A stretch of 6,147 bases of DNA from contig PLAX01000031.1 of assembly GCA_003135255.1 (NCBI GenBank), positions 1 through 6,147 of the forward strand, read 5' to 3'. The stretch is from Candidatus Dormiibacterota bacterium. Its GTDB lineage: Bacteria > Chloroflexota > Dormibacteria > Aeolococcales > Aeolococcaceae. Positions 1 through 4,548 of the stretch are shown here, one piece after another. Below the pieces are notes generated by a model that was not told the DNA's origin, ran no database searches, and saw nothing but the letters and a program-made list of their open reading frames with translations. The stretch's first letter is position 1. Every line of letters begins with the position of its first letter. The position numbers and the translations under genes were made by a program.

Positions 1-30
1 GAGGTCAAGCTGGAGCTCGGCATCTATTAG
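1..30 (+). CDS. Possible 3' end of an upstream gene (partial)
   Basis: Frame 1 is open from the window edge and reads EVKLELGIY before a TAG stop at 28-30. The reading is amphipathic and plausible as a protein C-terminus, but only nine codons are visible. Frame 3 is also open from the edge, as far as 269, but its translation is arginine- and proline-rich and looks like a GC-driven shadow. A small hairpin (CGGGA/TCCCG, 40-53) follows the stop without a T-run, so it is not a convincing terminator. No function can be assigned. Confidence 0.3.
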   Translation, partial: EVKLELGIY

Positions 31-197
31 AGGCTTCGACGGGAGCAGTCCCGCGGGGTCCGGGCGTGTACCTCTCGTCTGAGCACCTGTTCGGTAAGGC
101 GCAGGTGGACGCTGTGCTCCGCCGGTTACGACACGCCCCGGGGAGGCACCAGGTACACTGCCCTCAAGCGTCTCCGGCCCACCGCCTCCCCGCGCAA

Positions 198-203
198 GAT
201 AAT
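198..203 (+). promoter_or_regulatory. Putative -10 box (GATAAT)
   Basis: GATAAT matches the sigma-70/SigA -10 consensus at five of six positions and sits in otherwise GC-rich DNA. Transcription would begin near 210. No recognisable -35 hexamer lies 16-18 nt upstream. The same ATAATC core appears at the presumed promoters of tnpB and parA in this window, which gives some support. Confidence 0.35.
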
Positions 204-261
204 CCACGACGCTTTGCGGTATGGGGCGATGCGGCACTCCGAGAAAAGGAGGGTCATGCCG

Positions 262-318
262 ATGATTGATTGCCCACATACGGTGCCCCAGCCGACCAGC
301 GCCCGAGGCGTCTGCTGA
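262..318 (+). CDS. Possible 18-residue small ORF with strong RBS
   Basis: The ORF reads MIDCPHTVPQPTSARGVC followed by TGA. AAGGAGG at 246-252 lies 9 nt before this ATG, close to ideal spacing. An in-frame ATG at 256 lies only 3 nt from it. Such a strong Shine-Dalgarno is rare in this window, where the other genes look leaderless or weakly led. The peptide has no membrane segment and matches no leader peptide that I recognise; it has two cysteines and three prolines. The purine run could equally be an unrelated part of a structured RNA, so expression is uncertain. Confidence 0.25.
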   Translation: MIDCPHTVPQPTSARGVC

Positions 319-339
319 TCGCCGGGAGCCTGACCTTGT

Positions 340-373
340 GAGACGCGATCGCTGACGGCGATCGTGACGTCTC
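340..373 (+). other. Bulged stem-loop upstream of terminator
   Basis: GAGACG (340-345) pairs with CGTCTC (368-373), and CGATCGC (346-352) pairs with GCGATCG (358-364). The loop is TGACG and there is a 3-nt TGA bulge on the 3' side. These 13 perfect pairs in two stacked segments, ten bases before a terminator hairpin, suggest a structured RNA 3' domain. This is direct sequence complementarity; its biological role is inferred. Confidence 0.5.
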
Positions 374-383
374 CGAGCGCTAG

Positions 384-424
384 ACGGGGTGTCCACCACG
401 CGGGTGGGCACCCCGTTCTGCTTT
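384..424 (+). terminator. Probable intrinsic terminator (+ strand)
   Basis: Positions 384-397 (ACGGGGTGTCCACC) pair with 403-416 (GGTGGGCACCCCGT) over 14 bp, with a single G.U wobble (392/408) and a 5-nt loop ACGCG. The 3' flank is T-rich for this genome (TTCTGCTTTC). On the other strand the arm is followed by CTAGCGC with no T-run, so the + direction is favoured. It could still act as a bidirectional barrier for the minus-strand gene ending at 518. No + strand protein gene lies directly upstream, which implies an uncharacterised + transcript. Confidence 0.65.
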
Positions 425-517
425 CTCCCAGCCGTGGGTGCGGCTTGCTCGCGTCGGTGGGGTTTCGCCGGCATCCGCCTGGCAGCCCGTCCACTTCGCT
501 CTGCTCACCGATCCAGG

Positions 518-1204
518 TCAGACGAAGCGGGCCGCCTCCAGCTGGGCCTCGCGAGTGGACGCCTCGGGGGCGGCGACGATCTGATCAGTCTCGATGAAGC
601 CCTCGGTCCCGTCCGAGAGGCGGACCTTGGTGAGGGGGCCGCTGCCGCCGGCAATGGCCTCGACGCCACTGGCGGTCCGAACCCGGGGGCCACGCGGCGC
701 GTCCCAGCGCGGTTCGGCGAAGAGCTCGTAGGGCATCCCGGCCCACGAGGCGACCAGGCTGACCGGCCCTTCAGGGATGGCCCGGTGGCGGTACACCGTG
801 CGCGCATCGTCGCTGCCACGGGTGAGCAGCTGGACGAGCTGCAGAGCCCGGGGCACGGGCCCACGGCCCTTGCTCGCGGCGACGGTGACCACCGTCCCCG
901 ACGATTCGGTCCTGGCCTCGCAGGTCACCCACCGGGTGTGGATCTCGACGTGCTTGGACCACTGGCCGATCAATCCCTTGCGTCGGAATTCGACGATGCG
1001 CGCCGAACTCTCGCCGGTCAGCTCGAATCGGAAGGGGAAGGTGCCCAGCATCTGCTCCATCACCGCGAACACCTCGCGAGGGGGCACCGAGGCGAGGAGG
1101 GTCCAGTGCTGAGCCTGCTTGGCCAGGAGGGGCAGCCGGTGGGCCTCTCGCGCCGCCAGCATCCGGCGCTGGAGGTCCTTCCCTCTCACGACCCAGCGTT
1201 GCAT
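518..1204 (-). CDS. Conserved-type hypothetical protein, probable SH3-like C-terminal domain
   Basis: This is a 228-residue protein of unknown function. Residues 1-35 are basic and helical (RGKDLQRRMLAAREAHRL), without a signal peptide or membrane span, so it is probably cytoplasmic. Residues 40-112 alternate beta-type segments with a short helix (REVFAVMEQML, RFELTG, HVEIHTRWVTCEAR, GTVVTVAAS), suggesting a compact alpha/beta domain. Residues 170-212 (RTASGVEAI, then TKVRLSDGTEGFIETDQIV) resemble a bacterial SH3-like barrel with its typical DGTEGFI/V turn. The start is the ATG at 1204: an in-frame TAG lies directly before it, so no upstream extension is possible. A weak GGTGAG precedes it, and a -10-like TAGAAT lies about 26 nt upstream. 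The gene lies 72 bp downstream of tnpB on the same strand, so read-through from the element is possible. I am confident it is a gene; the function is unknown. Confidence 0.7.
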   Translation of the reverse strand: MQRWVVRGKDLQRRMLAAREAHRLPLLAKQAQHWTLLASVPPREVFAVMEQMLGTFPFRFELTGESSARIVEFRRKGLIGQWSKHVEIHTRWVTCEARTESSGTVVTVAASKGRGPVPRALQLVQLLTRGSDDARTVYRHRAIPEGPVSLVASWAGMPYELFAEPRWDAPRGPRVRTASGVEAIAGGSGPLTKVRLSDGTEGFIETDQIVAAPEASTREAQLEAARFV

Positions 1205-1400
1205 CTAGCTCACCACCGGCATCTTCCGAATTCTACGGGCGGGGGCCGAAGGGCCGCCTGCGAGCCGGACCGTTCCTCAACAGCGGACATAAGGGACATC
1301 CAGCTGTCGAGGACCGCCGGTGATGCCGGCGGGCTCCGGGGCGATCCCGGTTCCTTCGTCAACGGGGCGTGCCGGGCGAGGCCCGGTCTGACCGCCCCTC
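1205..1400 (-). ncRNA. Candidate omega RNA (reRNA) region of the tnpB element; boundaries inferred
   Basis: TnpB proteins use a guide RNA made from the 3' part of tnpB and the element's right end, with the guide taken from DNA just outside the element. This stretch fits that position. It has a perfect 7-bp stem (1314-1320 with 1326-1332, 5-nt loop), a 5-bp stem (1336-1340 with 1346-1350), and a GGCC-CTTC-GGCC hairpin beyond the stop codon at about 1245-1256. The overlapping TnpB codons encode a low-complexity tail, consistent with selection on RNA rather than protein. The RNA 3' boundary and guide start cannot be fixed here. If the element ends near 1205-1230, the guide would come from the start of the neighbouring gene. 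Confidence 0.4.
1230..1235 (-). promoter_or_regulatory. Putative -10 box (TAGAAT) for the 518-1204 gene
   Basis: On the minus strand TAGAAT (1235 to 1230) matches the -10 consensus at five of six positions. It predicts a start near 1223 and a leader of about 20 nt before the ATG at 1204. It lies inside the presumed right end of the tnpB element, so this gene may use a promoter brought or altered by the insertion. No good -35 is visible. Confidence 0.35.
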
Positions 1401-2659
1401 GGACAGGCGTTTTCCGTCTCCGGCGCACTGACGGCGACGTCCGGGTGCGCCCACCCGGCGAGGTTGATCGCGGCGTTCAGGTCGCGGTCGATGCGGAGCC
1501 CGCAGGCCGAGCACGTGAAGACCCGCTCCCCAAGGCTCAGGTGGTCGCGGACCAGCCCACACCGGGAGCAGGTCTTGGAGCTGGGAAAGAACCGGTCGGC
1601 CACCATGAGTTCCGAGCCGTACCAGCGGCACTTGTATTCCAGCATGCGCCGGACCTCGCCGAAGCTGGCGTCGGCCAGACTCCGGTTCAGCCCGCTCTTG
1701 GCCCGGACGTTGCGGCCCGGGGCCTCAACGGTGCCTCGGGAGGAGCGGCTCATGCCTGCGACGTTGAGGTCCTCGACGACGATGCGGCGGTGGCTCTTGG
1801 CCAGCCTCGACGTCAACTGGTGGAGATGATCGCGGCGCAGGTTGGCCACCCGGGCGTGGTGGCGGGCCAGCCGTTGTGCCGCCTTGCGCCGGTTGTGCGA
1901 GCCCTTCTGGCACCGCGAGTGGTGGCGGGAGAGGCGACGCAGCTTCCGCAGCCCTGCTCGCAGCGCCCGGGGACCGACCACCGTCTCGCCGGTGGAGAGC
2001 GTGGCCAGGGCCAGGACCCCGAGGTCGACCCCCACGGTGTCCTGGTGCCCATTGCTTGCCGGCACCCGCCGCTCGACCTCGCAGCCGAACGACACGTACC
2101 AGCGCCCCGCCTCGCAGCTGACGGTGGCGCTGAGGATCCGTGCGGTTCCCGCGCTCACCCGCCGGAGCAGGGTCGTGGTCGCCTCACAGGTCCGCATCCT
2201 CCCGATCCTCGGGAGGGTGAGGTACCGCTCGTCGTCAATCCGGATGGCACCGGTGGTGAACCGGCAGCCCACGGGGTGACCGCGCTTGCGGAAGCGAGGG
2301 AAGCCCATGCGAGAGCCGGAGCGCTTTCCCTGCCGGCTCTCCGACCAGTTGTGCAGTGCCAGCGCCAGAGCGGCAAGCCCCGAGCTGTACGCCTCCTTGG
2401 AGTTCTCCCGCCACCAGGGCGCCTGCAGCTCCTTCTGTGCATTCCACTCCCGGCGCAGCGCGTACAGGTTCCAGCCCAGAAGGGGGGTCCTCACGGTGCC
2501 GAACATGCACAGCTCGAATTCCCGGAGCGCCATGGACGCCCGCACCTGCTCCAGCCCCCAGTTGAAGCCGAATCGGGCCGCGCCCACGTGGGAGGCGAGC
2601 GCCCGCTGCTGCGCGGCGGTTGGGTCCAGGGCAAAGCCGTATGCCTGATGGAGCCTCAC
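1277..2659 (-). CDS. tnpB: TnpB RNA-guided nuclease (IS1341-like OrfB transposase)
   Basis: TnpB is an omega-RNA-guided DNA endonuclease of IS200/IS605 elements and ancestral to Cas12. From the GTG at 2659 the protein has 460 residues, somewhat above the usual 370-420. The N-terminal helix-turn-helix region reads RLHQAYGFALDPTAAQQRAL, with ARFGFNWGL near 28-36. RuvC-I is TVGVDLG (D212) and RuvC-II is VVEDLNVAGM (E296). The zinc ribbon is CSRC...CSAC (C364, C367, C383, C386) and RuvC-III is DRDLNAAINLA (D393). All three catalytic acids and four cysteines are present, so it looks catalytically intact. Residues after about 405 form a G/P/R-rich tail that probably overlaps the guide RNA. The GTG was chosen because family members begin RLHQAY and a GATAAT box lies 6 nt upstream; an ATG at 2677 would place that box inside the gene. 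The in-frame extension up to 3037 is antisense to the glycosyltransferase and not credible. Confidence 0.93.
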   Translation of the reverse strand: MRLHQAYGFALDPTAAQQRALASHVGAARFGFNWGLEQVRASMALREFELCMFGTVRTPLLGWNLYALRREWNAQKELQAPWWRENSKEAYSSGLAALALALHNWSESRQGKRSGSRMGFPRFRKRGHPVGCRFTTGAIRIDDERYLTLPRIGRMRTCEATTTLLRRVSAGTARILSATVSCEAGRWYVSFGCEVERRVPASNGHQDTVGVDLGVLALATLSTGETVVGPRALRAGLRKLRRLSRHHSRCQKGSHNRRKAAQRLARHHARVANLRRDHLHQLTSRLAKSHRRIVVEDLNVAGMSRSSRGTVEAPGRNVRAKSGLNRSLADASFGEVRRMLEYKCRWYGSELMVADRFFPSSKTCSRCGLVRDHLSLGERVFTCSACGLRIDRDLNAAINLAGWAHPDVAVSAPETENACPRGGQTGPRPARPVDEGTGIAPEPAGITGGPRQLDVPYVRC

Positions 2660-2665
2660 GTGCCG

Positions 2666-2671
2666 ATTATC
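2666..2671 (-). promoter_or_regulatory. Putative -10 box of tnpB (GATAAT), leaderless arrangement
   Basis: On the minus strand GATAAT (2671 to 2666) is followed by CGGCAC and then the GTG start at 2659. Transcription starting at the usual 6-7 nt after the -10 would begin on the start codon itself, giving a leaderless mRNA. No Shine-Dalgarno is present and no good -35 is visible. Confidence 0.5.
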
Positions 2672-2716
2672 GCACATCTGTTCGCCCCAGCCGGGGTTCC
2701 CCTCTGCCCCTCCCCA

Positions 2717-2732
2717 GCTTGCCCCGGCAAGC
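2717..2732 (-). repeat. Subterminal palindrome of the element's left end
   Basis: GCTTGC (2717-2722) and GCAAGC (2727-2732) form a perfect 6-bp stem with a 4-base loop (or a 7-bp stem with a 2-base loop). IS200/IS605-type left ends carry such imperfect palindromes for recognition by TnpA as single-stranded DNA. The position upstream of tnpB fits that role. The cleavage site and target-adjacent motif should lie just beyond it, towards 2740-2790, but I cannot identify them. Confidence 0.45.
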
Positions 2733-2852
2733 CGCCACCTGTCGTCATCTGTCCGGCTTTGTCCCTTCCGCCTGAGCAGTTCAGAACCCTTCACCGAATG
2801 TAAAACGGCTGTTTGCCGCATCTTCCCCGGCGGCCGGTGACCATGTTCGTGG

Positions 2853-3974
2853 ATGCGCGTGGCGATCATCTCCGAGAGCTTCCTGCCGCGGGTCAACGGT
2901 GTCACCCGGACGGTCATGGCCCTCACCGCCCATCTGCGCCAGCGGGGGCACGAGGCAATCCTCTTCGCTCCGGGCGACGGGGTCGAGGAGCACGACGGGT
3001 TCGAGGTGGTGCGGGTCCGCGGCATCGGCACGGGCATCTACCCGGACCTGACCATCTCCCCGGTGGCGCCTGGCATGCATCGCCGGCTCCGCGATTTCGA
3101 CCCCGGCATCGTCCACCTCGCGTCGCCAGCGGCCCTGGGCTGGTGCGGGGCTCGGGTGGCGCGCCGCCTCCGGGTCCCCGTCGCGGCCCACTACCAGACG
3201 GACCTCCTGGCGTACGCCCGGGCGTACGGTGGGGCGGCGCTTGCTCTCCTGGCCGGCGCGGCCGAGCGCCGCCTCCACAACCGCTGCACCGCGACCTACG
3301 CGCCGACCCCGGCGATGGCGTCGGAACTCCGCAGGCGGGGATTTGAACGGGTCCTCGTCAGCGGCCGGGGGGTCGACACCGGACTCTTCCGCCCCGGGCG
3401 CCCCGGGGCCCTGGAGGCCTGGCGTCGGTGGCCGGCCGGCACCGGCCCGCGCGTCCTCTGCGTCTGCCGACTTGCGCGCGAGAAGGGTCTGGATCGGGTC
3501 ATCCGCATCGCGCGCGAGCATCCGAACCTGCGATTCCTCGTGGTGGGTACCGGCCCGCTCGCCGACGAGCTGCGGCGGGCCGCGCCGAGCACCGTGCGCC
3601 TGGCCGGGCTGCTCGAGGGCGACGCCCTGGCCGACACCTACGCCGCGGCCGACATCTTCCTGCATCCGGCGTCGACCGAGACCTTTGGCCAGGTCATCCA
3701 GGAGGCGATGGCGTCGGGGCTCCCGGTGGTAGGGGTCCGCGCCGGTGGGTCCGCCTGGCTGGTGGAGGAGGGCAATACGGGCTTCCTGGCCGACCCGCAG
3801 GGAGATCGGCTGGGCGAGGTGCTCGCTGCAGCGGTGGGCTGCCCAGACCTTGGCGCCATGGCGGCAGCGGCGCGGCGGGCGGTGGCCGGGCGCAGCTGGG
3901 CGGCTGTTTTCGACGCGCTGCTCGAGGACTACTCGGGTTTCACGCACGCCGGGGGCGATCAGGCCGCGGCGTGA
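2853..3974 (+). CDS. GT4-family glycosyltransferase (mannosyltransferase-like)
   Basis: This 373-residue GT-B fold enzyme of the GT4 family transfers a sugar from a nucleotide-sugar donor, probably to a lipid or envelope glycan at the inner face of the membrane. The N-terminal acceptor domain begins MRVAIISESFLPRVNG, with the glycine-rich VNGV loop at 14-17, and includes HYQTD (113-117). The C-terminal donor domain starts near 198 (RVLCVCRLAREKGLD; R206 and K211 contact the donor phosphates). It includes VVGTGPL (230-236) and the retaining EX7E motif, E276 and E284, in HPASTETFGQVIQEAMASG. Length and order are typical, and the sequence resembles GDP-mannose-dependent PimB/MgtA-type enzymes, but the donor cannot be read from sequence. 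It is divergent from tnpB and convergent with the next gene (21-bp gap). The start is supported by the conserved N-terminus. No clear Shine-Dalgarno is seen, and the only promoter hint is a poor TAAAAC at 2801-2806. Confidence 0.9.
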   Translation: MRVAIISESFLPRVNGVTRTVMALTAHLRQRGHEAILFAPGDGVEEHDGFEVVRVRGIGTGIYPDLTISPVAPGMHRRLRDFDPGIVHLASPAALGWCGARVARRLRVPVAAHYQTDLLAYARAYGGAALALLAGAAERRLHNRCTATYAPTPAMASELRRRGFERVLVSGRGVDTGLFRPGRPGALEAWRRWPAGTGPRVLCVCRLAREKGLDRVIRIAREHPNLRFLVVGTGPLADELRRAAPSTVRLAGLLEGDALADTYAAADIFLHPASTETFGQVIQEAMASGLPVVGVRAGGSAWLVEEGNTGFLADPQGDRLGEVLAAAVGCPDLGAMAAAARRAVAGRSWAAVFDALLEDYSGFTHAGGDQAAA

Positions 3975-3995
3975 CCCACCCGGGCCGGAGGGCGG

Positions 3996-4385
3996 TCAGG
4001 AGGCGGACTCGCCGCCGGACGCCGAGCGGGGCTCCGGGCCGGCCTCGGAGATGCCATAGCGCTCGCACATCGCGTCGAAACGGCCGGCGACGTGGTCGTC
4101 CAGCCAGCCGCGGTGGGCGGCGATGAGTGGGACCAGCACCTGGCGGAGGTAGTCGCCGCGGGCCATCCACTGGTAGTAGTGGCGCCCGCCGTGGTGGTAG
4201 GGGCCGTAGAGCCGCCCGCCTGGGAAGGTGGCGGTCAGCCATCGGAAGAGCTTCTCGTGGCGGACGTGCATCCGGAGCGTGATCTGCGGCTGGCGCCCAT
4301 CCCCTCCGAAATGCCCCTCGCCGACGAGCAGGCCGAGCAGGTAGCCCACGGCAAGCCCGTCGAGCTGAGCGGGGGAGGTGTCCAC
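3996..4385 (-). CDS. Stand-alone single-motif LAGLIDADG domain protein
   Basis: This 129-residue protein carries one LAGLIDADG motif in a degenerate form, GYLLGLLVGEGHF (14-26). The usual catalytic acid is kept as E23, while the first Asp of the motif is Val. The following stretch (QITLRMHVRHEKLFRWL, 35-50, then FPGGRLYGPY) fits the beta-sheet DNA-binding surface of this fold. Single-motif members normally act as homodimers on roughly 20-bp pseudo-palindromic sites. There is no intron, intein or second domain, so it is free-standing; it may be a homing endonuclease, a relic, or a DNA-binding protein recruited for regulation, as in the LAGLIDADG-derived factor WhiA. Residues after 112 form a Ser/Gly/Glu-rich tail. 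The GTG start at 4385 lies 8 nt after a -10-like TAACCT. It is divergent from parAB across the parS-like repeats. Confidence 0.72.
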   Translation of the reverse strand: MDTSPAQLDGLAVGYLLGLLVGEGHFGGDGRQPQITLRMHVRHEKLFRWLTATFPGGRLYGPYHHGGRHYYQWMARGDYLRQVLVPLIAAHRGWLDDHVAGRFDAMCERYGISEAGPEPRSASGGESAS

Positions 4386-4393
4386 GGCATGGC

Positions 4394-4399
4394 AGGTTA
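4394..4399 (-). promoter_or_regulatory. Putative -10 box (TAACCT) of the LAGLIDADG gene
   Basis: On the minus strand TAACCT (4399 to 4394) fits TANNNT and lies 8 nt before the GTG start at 4385, a leaderless arrangement like the other genes here. Its -35 region would fall inside the first parS-like repeat (4404-4431), so binding there should affect this promoter. Confidence 0.35.
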
Positions 4400-4403
4400 G
4401 CGC

Positions 4404-4431
4404 GTTTCACGGGGATCATGACGGTGAAACA
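4404..4431 (+). repeat. parS-like repeat 1 with separated half-sites
   Basis: GTTTCAC (4404-4410) and GTGAAAC (4424-4430) are perfect 7-bp inverted arms, 13 bp apart. These are the two arms of canonical parS (TGTTTCACGTGAAACA), which are normally directly adjacent. The unit matches repeat 2 at 25 of 28 positions. The centre-to-centre distance of the arms is 20 bp, about two helical turns, so both arms face the same side of the helix. Position upstream of parAB suggests a ParB or autoregulatory site. It also overlaps the -35 region of the divergent gene. Confidence 0.6.
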
Positions 4432-4452
4432 GTTCGACGATGGGGCCGCCCG

Positions 4453-4480
4453 GTTCCACGGGGAACATAACGGTGAAACA
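4453..4480 (+). repeat. parS-like repeat 2 with separated half-sites
   Basis: GTTCCAC (4453-4459) and GTGAAAC (4473-4479) repeat the arrangement of the first unit, starting 49 bp downstream in the same orientation. In addition its left part, GTTCCACGGGGAAC (4453-4466), is a near-palindrome one base away from the compact parS-like form GTTCCACGTGGAAC. This copy is therefore the better candidate for a classical parS, with an extra GTGAAAC half-site beside it. Confidence 0.6.
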
Positions 4481-4535
4481 CGCGCCACCCGCCTCCCGCG
4501 GCTCCTGCCCCCGGCTCGGCCTTGCCCCGGCGCCG

Positions 4536-4541
4536 CATAAT
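4536..4541 (+). promoter_or_regulatory. Putative -10 box of parAB (CATAAT), leaderless arrangement
   Basis: CATAAT is followed by CGCAGCC and then the parA ATG at 4549. The expected transcription start falls on or next to the A of the ATG. No Shine-Dalgarno is present, which agrees with a leaderless mRNA. The parS-like repeats lie about 70-145 bp upstream of this start. No convincing -35 is visible. Confidence 0.5.
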
Positions 4542-4548
4542 CGCAGCC

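Larger units (their letters stand above)
210..424 (+). ncRNA. Candidate small structured RNA or small-protein mRNA
   Basis: If transcription starts about 7 nt after the -10-like box at 198-203 and stops at the hairpin ending at 416, the product is an RNA of about 215 nt. It contains an 18-codon ORF with a good Shine-Dalgarno, then a two-segment hairpin at 340-373, then the terminator. No known family is recognisable: it lacks the tRNA-like 3' end of tmRNA, the SRP RNA GGAAGGAAGC-type loop and the RNase P core motifs. It could be a small-protein mRNA, a regulatory RNA or the trailer of an upstream gene. Both boundaries are inferred. Confidence 0.3.
31..517. other. Region without a convincing protein gene; probable small transcription unit
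   Basis: No open frame here has protein-like composition. The 122-codon minus-strand frame at 126-494 and the + frame at 66-269 are rich in R, P, G and C and cross the structured elements. The region does hold an ordered set of + strand signals: a -10-like box (198-203), a strong Shine-Dalgarno (246-252), a short ORF (262-318), a bulged hairpin (340-373) and a terminator hairpin (384-416). Positions 417-517 form the 3' flank of the minus-strand gene that ends at 518; I see nothing else there. Confidence 0.5.
1205..2740 (-). mobile_element. tnpB-only element, IS1341-like (IS200/IS605 superfamily); ends approximate
   Basis: The element consists of an intact tnpB with non-coding flanks and no tnpA (Y1 or serine transposase) within the window. 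A perfect subterminal hairpin (2717-2732) lies 58 bp upstream of the tnpB start, where IS200/IS605 left ends carry one. GC-rich hairpins lie at the other end, inside and just beyond the 3' end of tnpB. These elements lack terminal inverted repeats and often make no target duplication, so the exact ends cannot be read from one copy; the limits given are the gene edges or hairpin, not proven junctions. Without a tnpA in cis, movement would need a helper elsewhere. Confidence 0.55.

Noticed and set aside
278..400. Possible antiterminator pairing of GGTGCCCC (about 282-289) with the terminator's 5' arm
   Set aside because: Half the pairs are or neighbour G.U wobbles, far weaker than the terminator stem, and no gene downstream would be controlled.
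33..420. tmRNA gene, suggested by TTCGACGGG at 35-43 and a terminator about 350 nt later
   Set aside because: The 9-base match resembles the tmRNA 5' end, but there is no T-arm GTTCRA sequence, no CCA-type 3' end pairing with the 5' end, and no tag-peptide frame.
126..494. A 122-codon minus-strand frame downstream of the unknown gene
   Set aside because: Its composition is not protein-like, there is no ribosome binding site, and it runs through both RNA-type hairpins at 340-416.
389..2803. An 804-codon open frame on the + strand across the unknown gene and tnpB
   Set aside because: It is antisense to two supported genes, including a complete TnpB with all catalytic motifs. Its translation is R/P/G/A-rich without domains. 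Long antisense frames are expected at this GC content.
2678..3037. N-terminal extension of TnpB upstream of 2677
   Set aside because: The frame stays open but runs antisense into the glycosyltransferase start, has no TnpB-like sequence, and covers the left-end hairpin and the tnpB -10 box.
3330..3365. tRNA T-arm-like sequence on the minus strand (CCCGTTCAAATCCCCGCC)
   Set aside because: It lies within the conserved coding sequence of the glycosyltransferase, and no acceptor stem or other tRNA arms surround it.
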